Positions 43,219 to 51,268 of a stretch of 64,000 nucleotides of DNA are shown piece after piece. Origin of the DNA: Ruegeria halocynthiae (GTDB lineage: Bacteria > Pseudomonadota > Alphaproteobacteria > Rhodobacterales > Rhodobacteraceae); NCBI RefSeq assembly GCF_000743705.1, contig NZ_JQEZ01000002.1, positions 227,250-291,249 of the forward strand, read 5' to 3'. The stretch's first letter is position 1. The number at the start of each line of letters is the position of its first letter. Both the position numbers and the translations under genes were made by a program. The notes under the pieces are model-generated. The model ran no database searches. It had not been told where the DNA came from and saw nothing but the letters and a program-made list of their open reading frames with translations.

Positions 43219-43392
43219 ATGATGACAACACAAACAAATACGGCATCCGCCACGCGCACAGGCTTTGTTCCGGTCATGTTCGCCGTGGTTTTGGGTCTTG
43301 GTATCATCACGCTGACCGGTCACGTTCAGGCAGCAGCACTGCATGACGCCGCGCATGACGTACGTCACGCGACCGGCTTCCCCTGCCACTAA
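43219..43392 (+). CDS. cbtB: cobalt transporter subunit CbtB
   Basis: CbtB is a tiny partner of the predicted cobalt importer CbtA. The 57-residue protein has one membrane helix (FVPVMFAVVLGLGIITLTG) and the family's C-terminal metal-binding tail, LHDAAHDVRHATGFPCH, with four His and a Cys. GGAG lies 5-8 bases before two adjacent ATGs (43219, 43222). It directly follows riboswitch 2, and cbtA starts 4 bases after its stop. Confidence 0.92.
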   Translation: MMTTQTNTASATRTGFVPVMFAVVLGLGIITLTGHVQAAALHDAAHDVRHATGFPCH

Positions 43393-43396
43393 GACC

Positions 43397-44095
43397 ATGT
43401 TCAGTCGTATTTTGACCAGCGCGTTGTTCGCTGGTGCTGCAGCAGGGCTGATTGCCGCCTTGCTGCAGTTGGTCTTTGTGCAGCCTGTATTGCTGCACGC
43501 AGAACTGTACGAATCCGGTGAGCTGGTTCATTTCGGGGGCGAGGCCATTTCCGCCCATCCCGAATTGCCGGGCATGTTCTCGGACCTGACCCGCGACGCG
43601 CTCAGCGTCGTTTTCACCATGCTGACCTATACCGGCTATGCGCTGATGATGGTTGCGCTGATGTCCGTGGCCGAGGGCCAGGGTCACACGGTTGATGGCC
43701 GCACGGGCGTTCTGTGGGGGCTGGCCGGGTTCATCGCCTTCCACCTTGCGCCCGGGTTCACCCTGGCACCCGAGGTGCCCGGTGTTGCGGCGGCTGACGT
43801 CTATGCGCGTCAGGTCTGGTGGTTTGCGACCGTTGCGGCGGCGCTTGTTGCCCTGTGGCTGATCGCCTTTGGCGGCAATCTGATCAGCTATGTGGTTGCA
43901 GCGGCTCTGCTGCTGGCACCACACCTGATCGGCGCGCCCGAGCCGGATGTTTTCACCGGCCCCGTCCCGACAGAAATCGGTGCCCTGTTCGCCGCCCGGG
44001 CCTTTGGCATCGGGCTGGTCGCATGGGTTCTGGTCGGCACCTTTGCCGGCTATTTCTGGCAAAGCGAAGGCAAACGCGCCCAAGCGGCGGCCTGA
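43397..44095 (+). CDS. cbtA: cobalt transporter subunit CbtA
   Basis: CbtA is a membrane protein predicted to import cobalt, usually found behind cobalamin riboswitches with CbtB. The 232-residue protein has about five helices: ILTSALFAGAAAGLIAALLQLVFVQP, TYTGYALMMVALM, LWGLAGFIAFHLAPGF, VAAALVALWLIAF and GLVAWVLVGTFAGYFW. The family motif HLAPGFTLAPEVPG is intact. ATG 43397 is chosen over a start at 43343 inside cbtB. Confidence 0.92.
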   Translation: MFSRILTSALFAGAAAGLIAALLQLVFVQPVLLHAELYESGELVHFGGEAISAHPELPGMFSDLTRDALSVVFTMLTYTGYALMMVALMSVAEGQGHTVDGRTGVLWGLAGFIAFHLAPGFTLAPEVPGVAAADVYARQVWWFATVAAALVALWLIAFGGNLISYVVAAALLLAPHLIGAPEPDVFTGPVPTEIGALFAARAFGIGLVAWVLVGTFAGYFWQSEGKRAQAAA

Positions 44096-44108
44096 TCGCA
44101 CCACATCC

Positions 44109-44143
44109 AAGCGCGCCGGGTTCTGCCCGGCGCGCTTCTTTTA
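44109..44143 (+). terminator. intrinsic terminator after cbtA
   Basis: AAGCGCGCCGGG pairs perfectly with CCCGGCGCGCTT around TTCTG, and CTTTTATTT follows. The next gene begins only 22 bases further on, so read-through may still supply it. Confidence 0.85.
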
Positions 44144-44164
44144 TTTGTATTCAAGGAAAAGAAA

Positions 44165-44659
44165 ATGGCACGCTCACTTGCCCTTTTTGCAATTGGTCTG
44201 GTGTTCGGCGGCGGTGCTGGATTTGTTCTGGCTGCGGCCAACGGCGTCACCTTTGACAGTCACGACCACGGCGATCCGTCCCAACACGGCGGCGCGCAGG
44301 CCGAAGCGATGGCGCATGATCACTCGGCCGCCGTGAACTTGCCCGCAGGGGCCAATGCACCCGGCATCGAAATCGCGCTGACGCGGGACCCGATGGCCGG
44401 ATGGAACCTGCAAGTCATTCCACAGAACTTTCGGTTCGCCCCGCAAAACGCATCTGCGGCAGACAACGATGGCGAAGGTCACGCACATGTCTATATCAAC
44501 GGCAAGAAACTGGCCCGGCTGTACGGCAACTGGATGCATATCGCGGATTTGCCGAAAGGCGAGGTTGAGGTTTCGGTCTCGCTGAACGCCAACAGCCACA
44601 GTCCGCTGATGGTTGAAAACGTCCCGGTCAGTGCGGCTGTGACCGTTCAGGTCGACTAA
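44165..44659 (+). CDS. His-rich exported protein next to the cobalt transporter
   Basis: I do not recognise a named family. The 164-residue protein has an N-terminal signal or anchor (ALFAIGLVFGGGAGFVLAAA), then a His-rich linker with SHDHGDPSQH and MAHDH, and a C-terminal beta-type domain with QNFRFAP, GHAHVYINGKKLARLYGNWMHI and VSLNANSHSPLM. The clustered His suggest periplasmic metal binding. Its position after cbtBA, past a terminator, fits a periplasmic cobalt-binding accessory. GGAA at 44155-44158 serves as the ribosome site. Its stop codon overlaps the stop of the convergent DUF1636 gene. Confidence 0.75.
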   Translation: MARSLALFAIGLVFGGGAGFVLAAANGVTFDSHDHGDPSQHGGAQAEAMAHDHSAAVNLPAGANAPGIEIALTRDPMAGWNLQVIPQNFRFAPQNASAADNDGEGHAHVYINGKKLARLYGNWMHIADLPKGEVEVSVSLNANSHSPLMVENVPVSAAVTVQVD

Positions 44660-45108
44660 AGCGCCGGTATCCGTGCGCGCAAACACATCCGAAGCCGCCC
44701 GCATGGCCGGGCGTCTTCGATCCAGCCCGCGGGGCTGTCCAGATAGGTCTGGCAGGTCGCGGCAATATCGTCGGCATCCGCAACGACATTGACCCCCGAA
44801 AACACATATGACGCCCGCCCCGCCGACTGTAACGCCAGCGCGGTCGGTTCGGCACAACCGCTGAAACAGGAATGATCGGCGACTTCAACACGGTCTGCCA
44901 GACCGGCGCGGGTCAGCGCCGCATTCACGGCCAGCTGTTCAGCCATGCGGTCGCGCGTGCCTGCGCAACTGGTGCAGATCAATAGTCGTATCTGGTCCAA
45001 ATGCGGCCTCTCATCGTGTCGTCCGCATGTTTCTGCGGGTTTCCGGCAGCCGGTGCAATGCGGAAAACACACGGGATTGTGCGTGCGTCGCCCGTGGTTT
45101 TCTGCCAT
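44656..45108 (-). CDS. second DUF1636 Cys-rich protein
   Basis: This protein of about 150 residues shares the DUF1636 pattern with the gene at 29090: LLICTSCAGT (CxxC) and ADHSCFSGCAEPTALAL. It has an extra N-terminal region with four cysteines (CFPHCTGCRKPAETC). Both parts suggest a metal or Fe-S site. It lies in the cobalt-transport neighbourhood but on the opposite strand, so it is not under riboswitch 2. I use ATG 45108; a GTG at 45123 is possible, and neither has a clear ribosome site. Confidence 0.8.
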   Translation of the reverse strand: MAENHGRRTHNPVCFPHCTGCRKPAETCGRHDERPHLDQIRLLICTSCAGTRDRMAEQLAVNAALTRAGLADRVEVADHSCFSGCAEPTALALQSAGRASYVFSGVNVVADADDIAATCQTYLDSPAGWIEDARPCGRLRMCLRARIPAL

Positions 45109-45141
45109 CAATCGGGCAATCACATCGAATGAGGCACCAAT

Positions 45142-45600
45142 ATGCGCGCGCTTTGGGGATTGCTCTGTTTTCTGGCTCTGCCCGCCTGGGCCGAGGAACC
45201 GCTGTCGGGCTGGGCCGAGTATCCGACCGACAAAATCTATGACACGCTGGTGGCCGACACCAAGGCGGCTGTGAAGGAAAACGGGATGATCGTGGTCACG
45301 CAGGCCGGGCCGACCAAGGCCGCCGCCGCCCGTGGCATCACGATCCCGGGCAATCTGGTGATTGGCGCGTTCAACAACGACTATGCTGTGCGGGTTCTGG
45401 AAACCTCGACCCGCGCGATGATCGAAGCGCCGATCCGGTTTTACGTGACCGAAAATGCGGACGGCACCGCCACCCTGTCTTACAAAACACCCAGCTTTGT
45501 CTTTGCGCCCTATGTGTACGAGGGCGGCGACCCGTTGCGCGATATTGCGGCTGAACTGGATGAAAAGTTTCAGGCCGTAGCGGAATCCGCAGTCAAATAG
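45142..45600 (+). CDS. exported DUF302 domain protein
   Basis: The 152-residue protein has a short signal peptide (ALWGLLCFLALPAWA, cleaved before EEP) and a DUF302 domain with a central MIVVTQAGPTKAAAARGITIPGNLVIGAFNNDYA in separate conserved blocks. DUF302 proteins are small alpha/beta proteins of unknown function, some found near metal or sulfur genes. It is divergent from the DUF1636 gene, 33 bases away, and ends the cobalt-related neighbourhood. Confidence 0.82.
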   Translation: MRALWGLLCFLALPAWAEEPLSGWAEYPTDKIYDTLVADTKAAVKENGMIVVTQAGPTKAAAARGITIPGNLVIGAFNNDYAVRVLETSTRAMIEAPIRFYVTENADGTATLSYKTPSFVFAPYVYEGGDPLRDIAAELDEKFQAVAESAVK

Positions 45601-45679
45601 TCACACTGACGTGAACCTGCTTGCGTCCGGGCGCGTCCTCCGCAATCTGCAATGCAGCAAAGAATTCGGAGCATAACTG

Positions 45680-47299
45680 ATGCAGGATCTGTCCCCCCGC
45701 GCAGCTGACCTATTGGCACAACGATTGCACGAGGCCGGATGCCGCCACGCCTTTGGCATGCCCGGCGGCGAGGTGCTGACGCTGGTGGATGCGCTGGAAC
45801 AGGCCGGTATCACCTTTCATCTGGCCAAGCATGAAAACGCCGCTGGCTTCATGGCCGAGGCCGTGCATCACCGCGATGGTGCGCCCGCCATTCTGCTGGC
45901 CACGCTTGGCCCCGGCGCGATGAACGGGATCAACGTGGTCGCCAATGCGTTGCAGGACCGGGTGCCAATGATCGTGCTGACCGGCTGCGTTGATGCGGAT
46001 GAGGCGCTGACCTACACCCATCAGGTCATGGATCACGCGCAGGTCTATCGCTCGATCACCAAGGGCACGTTTACCCTGACCGCGCAGGGTGCGGATATCA
46101 TCGCCGACAAGGCGGTGTCGCTGGCCAACCAACCGCGCCCCGGCCCGGTGCATATCGACGTGCCGATCTCGGTCGCTGATACACGTGTGTCCGACACCAA
46201 GCGCCGCCGTCTTGCCAAACCCGCCGTCGTCGCGCCCGAGGGGAACTGTGTAGAAAAGGCCCGCCGCTGGGTGGCCGAGGCGGAACGGCCCATCGCCATT
46301 GTGGGTCTGGACGTGCTTTATGACGATTCGCGCAATTTGGTGCAGGCGTTTCTGGAACATTTCAACATCCCCTTCGTCACTACCTACAAGGCCAAAGGCG
46401 TGGTCCCCGAGGATCACCCGCTGTGCCTTGGCGCTGCCGGGTTGTCGCCGCTGGCCGACAAGCATCTGGTGCCGTTGGTCGAACAATCCGATCTGGTGCT
46501 GTGCCTTGGTTATGATCCCATCGAAATGCGCCCCGGCTGGCGCGAGATATGGGACCCCGAGGAAAAACGTGTCATCGACATCTCAGCCGTGGTCAATGAC
46601 CACTATATGCATCAGGCCGGGTTGAATCTGGTGGCCCATACGGGGGCCACACTGGAAGCCATCGCCAAGGGCAACGCCGCCCGCGCAACATGGCCCGCAG
46701 GCGAGCCCGCGCAGGTCAAGGCGGCGCTGGCGCTGGCCTTCCCCACTGATGAAACATGGGGACCAGCTGCGGTGATCGCCGAAACGCGGGCGGCTTTGCC
46801 CTCCGAAACTCTGGCCACTGCTGACAGCGGCGCGCACCGCATTCTGCTGAGTCAGATGTGGGAATGCGCCGAGGAACGCGGGCTGATCCAATCCTCGGCC
46901 CTGTGCACGATGGGCTGCGCGGTACCCATGGCGATCGGCCTGAAACTGGCTGCACCGGACCGCCCTGTGATCAGTTTCTCGGGCGATGCCGGGTTCCTGA
47001 TGGTCGCCGGAGAGCTTTCGACTGCCGCCGAAATGGGTGGCAACCCGATCTTTCTGGTGTTTGTCGACGCCAGCCTTGCCCTGATCGAGCTGAAACAGCG
47101 TCAGCGTCAGATGGGCAACACGGGCGTGGATTTCGACCGCCACGACTTTGCCGCCATGGGTCGGGCATTCGGCGGCGACGGGCACACGGTGCGCAACCGC
47201 GAAGACCTGCGCGCGGCGCTCAAAACTGCTATGAAATCTGACACATTCACGGTAATCGCTGCCGAGATTGACCAAGGAGCATACGATGGCCGTATCTGA
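45680..47299 (+). CDS. thiamine diphosphate-dependent enzyme, acetolactate-synthase-like
   Basis: The 539-residue protein has the three ThDP-enzyme domains. The N-terminal pyrimidine domain contains KHENAAGFMAEAVHH with the activating Glu, followed by ATLGPGAMNGINVVANALQDRVPMIVLTG. The middle domain follows, and the C-terminal pyrophosphate domain has CTMGCAVPMAIGLKLA and GDAGFLMVAGELSTA. The metal motif reads GDA and then VDAS instead of the usual GDG and NN. It resembles acetolactate-synthase-like decarboxylases whose substrates are unknown. It overlaps the following CoA-transferase gene by 14 bases, so the two probably act in one pathway. Confidence 0.83.
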   Translation: MQDLSPRAADLLAQRLHEAGCRHAFGMPGGEVLTLVDALEQAGITFHLAKHENAAGFMAEAVHHRDGAPAILLATLGPGAMNGINVVANALQDRVPMIVLTGCVDADEALTYTHQVMDHAQVYRSITKGTFTLTAQGADIIADKAVSLANQPRPGPVHIDVPISVADTRVSDTKRRRLAKPAVVAPEGNCVEKARRWVAEAERPIAIVGLDVLYDDSRNLVQAFLEHFNIPFVTTYKAKGVVPEDHPLCLGAAGLSPLADKHLVPLVEQSDLVLCLGYDPIEMRPGWREIWDPEEKRVIDISAVVNDHYMHQAGLNLVAHTGATLEAIAKGNAARATWPAGEPAQVKAALALAFPTDETWGPAAVIAETRAALPSETLATADSGAHRILLSQMWECAEERGLIQSSALCTMGCAVPMAIGLKLAAPDRPVISFSGDAGFLMVAGELSTAAEMGGNPIFLVFVDASLALIELKQRQRQMGNTGVDFDRHDFAAMGRAFGGDGHTVRNREDLRAALKTAMKSDTFTVIAAEIDQGAYDGRI

Positions 47300-48470
47300 A
47301 GGACCGCTGAAGGGCGTCAAAATTCTGGACCTATCCCGCATTCTGGCAGGCCCAACCTGCACACAGCTGCTGGGCGATCTGGGTGCCAGCGTCATCAAGA
47401 TCGAAAACCCTGCCACGGGTGGTGATGACACACGGCAATGGGGCCCTCCGTATGTTGAAGACGCGCAGGGCAACCGCTCTGACTTAAGCGCGTATTTCAT
47501 GTCGGCCAACCGCAACAAGAAATCCGTCGCCATCGACATCGCCACGCCCGAAGGACAGGCCGAGATCAAGCGGCTGGCCGCCCACGCCGATATTCTGGTC
47601 GAGAATTTCAAACCCGGCGGGCTGGCTAAATACGGGCTGGATTACGCAACCCTGTCGCAAGATTTGCCGGGCCTCGTTTACTGTTCAATCTCTGGCTACG
47701 GCCAGACCGGGCCAAATGCGCCAAAGCCGGGGTACGACCTGATGGCGCAGGGGTACGGCGGGGTCATGTCCCTGACCGGAGACCCCAAAGGCGCGCCGAT
47801 GAAAGTGGGCGTGGGCATCGCAGATGTGATGTGCGGCATGTACGCAAGTGTCGGCATCCTGGCCGCCCTGCGCCACCGGGACCAGACCGGCGAAGGCCAG
47901 CAGATAGACCTGGCGCTGGTCGATGCGCAGGTCGCCTGGCTGATCAATGAAGGCGTGAATTACCTGACCTCTGGCACAGCCCCGCAACGGCGCGGCAACG
48001 GGCACCCCAACATCGTGCCCTATGATGTTTACGAAACCGCCAACGGCCATGTCATTCTGGCCGTCGGAAATGACACCCAGTTCCAGCGGTTTTGCGACTT
48101 TATCGACCGCCCCGATCTGGCAGATGATCCCCGTTTCGCGACCAATCCGGCCCGGCTGGAACACCGCGATGCGTTGAATGCCGTGCTGCGTCCGGCGGTC
48201 GAATCCTTTGAAACCGAAACCGTCATAGCCGAGCTTGAAGCGCGCAAGGTGCCGGTTGGTCCGGTGCAGACGCTGGATCAGGTGTTTGCAACCGATCAGG
48301 TTGCCGCCCGCCAGATGCAGGTCGCCATGCAGGCCCAGCCGGGTGAGGTGCAATTGATCGGGAATCCGCTTAAACTGTCGCGTACGCCTGTAACATACAG
48401 GACAGCGCCGCCGGTGTTCGGGGCTGACACTCAGGCCGTATTGAACGCGGAAGACCCGTTCGAAGACTGA
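47286..48470 (+). CDS. CaiB/BaiF family CoA-transferase
   Basis: This is a class III CoA-transferase of 394 residues, which moves CoA between carboxylic acids. The N-terminal GVKILDLSRILAGPTCTQLLGDLGASVIKIE block, SANRNKKSVAIDI, VENFKPGGLAKYGLDY, CSISGYGQTGP and the Asp-bearing VGVGIADVMCGMYA (catalytic Asp) are all present. ATG 47286 is set by AAGGAG 6 bases upstream and lies inside the ThDP-enzyme gene. The substrate acid is not known; it may be the substrate or product of that enzyme. Confidence 0.92.
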   Translation: MAVSEGPLKGVKILDLSRILAGPTCTQLLGDLGASVIKIENPATGGDDTRQWGPPYVEDAQGNRSDLSAYFMSANRNKKSVAIDIATPEGQAEIKRLAAHADILVENFKPGGLAKYGLDYATLSQDLPGLVYCSISGYGQTGPNAPKPGYDLMAQGYGGVMSLTGDPKGAPMKVGVGIADVMCGMYASVGILAALRHRDQTGEGQQIDLALVDAQVAWLINEGVNYLTSGTAPQRRGNGHPNIVPYDVYETANGHVILAVGNDTQFQRFCDFIDRPDLADDPRFATNPARLEHRDALNAVLRPAVESFETETVIAELEARKVPVGPVQTLDQVFATDQVAARQMQVAMQAQPGEVQLIGNPLKLSRTPVTYRTAPPVFGADTQAVLNAEDPFED

Positions 48471-48478
48471 AACACAGC

Positions 48479-48510
48479 GCATGTTTCGGCGGCAAGTTGC
48501 TGAAACATGC
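48479..48510. other. inverted repeat between the CoA-transferase and TPR genes
   Basis: GCATGTTTC (48479-48487) and GAAACATGC (48502-48510) form a 9-bp stem with a 14-base loop right after the CoA-transferase stop. The T run comes only about 20 bases later, so termination is possible but not certain. Confidence 0.45.
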
Positions 48511-48633
48511 CCTTGAATCGGCGGTTTTTTTCACGTTTTACGCACACAGCGTTTCACCAATTCGAGAGCATGGCGGATACTGATACGCCCTCGCCAGACT
48601 CTCTGGTAAGCCCAAAAGAGTAGAAATTCGCAA

Positions 48634-50022
48634 ATGGATTGGACCGCCAGCATGAAACAAGATGTTTTCGGACAGATGAACACCCTCAGCCAACCGGCAA
48701 GCGTCGAGGCATGGAACGGTGTTCTGCTTGGATTCATGGCACATTCCGCCAGCACACCGCAGCATCTGGGCAAAGTGCTGGAGCTTGAACCCGACTTTGC
48801 ACTGGGTCACGCGATCAAGGGCCTGTTCATGGTTCTGCTGGGCCGACGCGAGATGATGGCGGTCGCGGTCGAGGCTTTGGCGGCGGCCAACACAGCGATG
48901 GAACGGCAGCCGGTCACCGAACGGGAACGGCAGTATGTCGAGGCGCTGAGTTTCTATCTGGCCGATCTTCCCACGCAAGCGATCCAGAAGTTCGAAGAAA
49001 TCCTGCGCACACACCCACAGGATTCACTGGCCATGAAGCTCAGCCATGCAACACGGTTCGTTCTGGGCGATGCCGAAGGGATGCGCCGGTCGATCGAACG
49101 GGTGATGCCTGCCTATGAGCCCGACCATGCCGGGCGCGGCTATCTGCTGGGCTGCCACTCGTTCGCGCTGGAGGAAACCGGTGCTTATGAAAAGGCAGAA
49201 ATCGCCGGGCGTCAGGCGCTTTGGATGGTGTCAGACGATGCTTGGGGCCTGCACGCCGTGGCCCACGTACACGAGATGACGGGCAATGCCCAACTGGGCC
49301 TTGACTGGCTGGCCGGACGCGAGGACGCTTGGACCCACTGCAACAACTTCCGCTATCACGTTTGGTGGCACAAAGCATTGATGCATCTGGATCTGGGTCA
49401 GGTCGATCATGTGATCGAGCTGTATGACAATTACATCCGACAGGATAAAACCGACGATTATCGCGATATTTCAAACGCGACATCGCTGTTGTCGCGGCTG
49501 GAACTGGAAGGCGTCGACGTTGGCAACCGCTGGGAAGAACTGGCCGATCTCAGCGCCACCCGGACCGAAGATGGCTGCCTGATCTTTGCCGATCTGCACT
49601 ATCTGCTGGCGCTGACCGGCGATAACCGCTCGGACGCGACCGGCAAGATGCTGCAGCGCATCCAAAAGGACGCGCAACGCAATCAGGGGGACACCCCGAT
49701 CCGCATGTCCGACCCGGGCATCGCAGCCGCCAAAGGGCTCGAAGCCTTTGGTGATGGCCTATACGGTGCCGCGTTTGACTTTTTATCGAGCGCGCGCAGT
49801 GGTATGCAACTGGCAGGTGGCAGTCACGCCCAACGTGATGTATTCGAGCGCATCACCATTGATTCCGGCCTGCGCGCGGGCCACCTGGATGCAGTCGAGC
49901 GTATCCTGGACGATCGCCGCACAAAACGCGCCGGGGGCGAGGACAATTATGCCTTAGCACGCCGCGCATTGATTGACGCAGCACGTGACAACGGCGACGC
50001 ACAAAGCGTGCCGGCTGAATAA
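48634..50022 (+). CDS. TTC38-like tetratricopeptide-repeat protein
   Basis: The 462-residue soluble protein contains helical repeats such as LGKVLELEPDFALGHAIKGLFMVLLGR, AIQKFEEILRTHPQDSLAMKL and AYEKAEIAGRQALWMVSDDAWGLHAVAHVHEM, the last resembling the conserved His/Trp-rich core of the TTC38 family, with WTHCNNFRYHVWWHKALMHLDLG. TTC38 proteins have no established biochemical role. It has no signal peptide. It precedes the glucan operon on the same strand, with 28 bases to opgC, so co-transcription is possible. Confidence 0.8.
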   Translation: MDWTASMKQDVFGQMNTLSQPASVEAWNGVLLGFMAHSASTPQHLGKVLELEPDFALGHAIKGLFMVLLGRREMMAVAVEALAAANTAMERQPVTERERQYVEALSFYLADLPTQAIQKFEEILRTHPQDSLAMKLSHATRFVLGDAEGMRRSIERVMPAYEPDHAGRGYLLGCHSFALEETGAYEKAEIAGRQALWMVSDDAWGLHAVAHVHEMTGNAQLGLDWLAGREDAWTHCNNFRYHVWWHKALMHLDLGQVDHVIELYDNYIRQDKTDDYRDISNATSLLSRLELEGVDVGNRWEELADLSATRTEDGCLIFADLHYLLALTGDNRSDATGKMLQRIQKDAQRNQGDTPIRMSDPGIAAAKGLEAFGDGLYGAAFDFLSSARSGMQLAGGSHAQRDVFERITIDSGLRAGHLDAVERILDDRRTKRAGGEDNYALARRALIDAARDNGDAQSVPAE

Positions 50023-50050
50023 ACAAAAGACCAAGAAGGACAGAAAACGT

Positions 50051-51268
50051 ATGGCGACTTTTTCGCCCGCTTCTGATTTTGCACCAGTGGCAGCCTCGGC
50101 TGCCGCACCTGTACGCACGCGCGATCCGCGTCTGGATTTCTATCGCGGTATCGCGATGTTCATCATCCTGATCGCGCATATCCCCAACGACCCTTGGGCC
50201 AAGTGGATTCCCGCGCGCTTTGGGTTTTCCGACGCGACCGAGATCTTCGTGTTCTGTTCTGGCATGGCCTCGGCCATTGCCTTTGGCGGGTCTTTCCTGC
50301 GCAAGGGGTGGTGGATAGGCACTGCTCGCGTCGCGTTCCGCATCTGGCAGGTGTATTGGGCACATATTGCGCTGTTCTTCTTTGTCGCCATGTCCATGGC
50401 CGCCCTGGATCAGAGCGGGCTGTTCGCCAAAAGCTATATCTCATCGCTGAACCTGCAGCATTTCTTCAACGATCCCGCCCAGCAGATCATCGGGCTGTTC
50501 ACGTTGACCTATGTGCCGAACTACTTTGACATCCTGCCGATGTATCTGGTGGTTCTGGCGATGATGCCGCTGTTTATGGGTTTGTCCCGAATTGGCTTTT
50601 GGGCGGTTGCTGCGGCTTCGGTCGCACTTTGGCTGGTGGCCCAGACCGATGTGCTGGACCTGCCAGCCGAGCCATGGTCGGACCGCCAGTGGTTCTTTAA
50701 CCCCTTTGGCTGGCAGCTGCTGTTCTTCACCGGCTTTGCCTTTATGCGCGGCTGGATTTCGGCCCCGCCGGTGTCAAAAACACTGATCTGGGCGGCGGCG
50801 CTGTTCCTGATCTTTTCGATGCCTTTTGGGTCGTGGAAGGTTTTCACCTGGGTCAACGCCGCAGCCCCCGATCTGGCCGAGGAAATCCGCAAAGTTTGGC
50901 CCATCACGAAAGAGTTCCGCGACAAGACGGATTTCGGCCTGTTCCGCTATCTGCATTTCCTGTCGCTGGCTTATCTGGGTTGGGTTGTGGCGGGCGAACA
51001 TGGCCACCGCCTGATCGCCACAGGTCACGGCGCGGCAGCGCGGGTCTGGCAGACCTTGCTGACCGTAATCACCAGGGTCGGGCAGCAATCGCTGGCGGTG
51101 TTCGTATTTTCCATGGCAGCAGCACGACTTATCGGCGTCGGGCTGGACCTGAGTGGGCGGGATGTTGCCAGTGTGTTCATCGCAAACATGATTGGCTTTG
51201 CCATGATCATCGGTGTGGCGTATCTGGCCGGCTGGTTCAAATCTCAACCGTGGAAATCAAAGAAATGA
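50051..51268 (+). CDS. opgC: OpgC-type membrane succinyl/acyltransferase of periplasmic glucans
   Basis: OpgC proteins add succinyl groups to osmoregulated periplasmic glucans. The 405-residue membrane protein has the acyltransferase-3/OpgC start DPRLDFYRGIAMFIILIAHIPNDPWAKWIPARFGFSDATEIFVFCSGMASA in separable blocks, and about ten helices. Its ATGA overlap with opgG at 51265-51268 confirms the operon. I use ATG 50051; the longer frame from 49973 runs inside the TPR gene. Confidence 0.9.
   Translation: MATFSPASDFAPVAASAAAPVRTRDPRLDFYRGIAMFIILIAHIPNDPWAKWIPARFGFSDATEIFVFCSGMASAIAFGGSFLRKGWWIGTARVAFRIWQVYWAHIALFFFVAMSMAALDQSGLFAKSYISSLNLQHFFNDPAQQIIGLFTLTYVPNYFDILPMYLVVLAMMPLFMGLSRIGFWAVAAASVALWLVAQTDVLDLPAEPWSDRQWFFNPFGWQLLFFTGFAFMRGWISAPPVSKTLIWAAALFLIFSMPFGSWKVFTWVNAAAPDLAEEIRKVWPITKEFRDKTDFGLFRYLHFLSLAYLGWVVAGEHGHRLIATGHGAAARVWQTLLTVITRVGQQSLAVFVFSMAAARLIGVGLDLSGRDVASVFIANMIGFAMIIGVAYLAGWFKSQPWKSKK

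Noticed and set aside
45680..48470. Oxalyl-CoA decarboxylase plus formyl-CoA transferase pair
   Set aside because: The gene combination is similar, but the ThDP protein reads as acetolactate-synthase-like and shows no feature specific to oxalyl-CoA decarboxylase.
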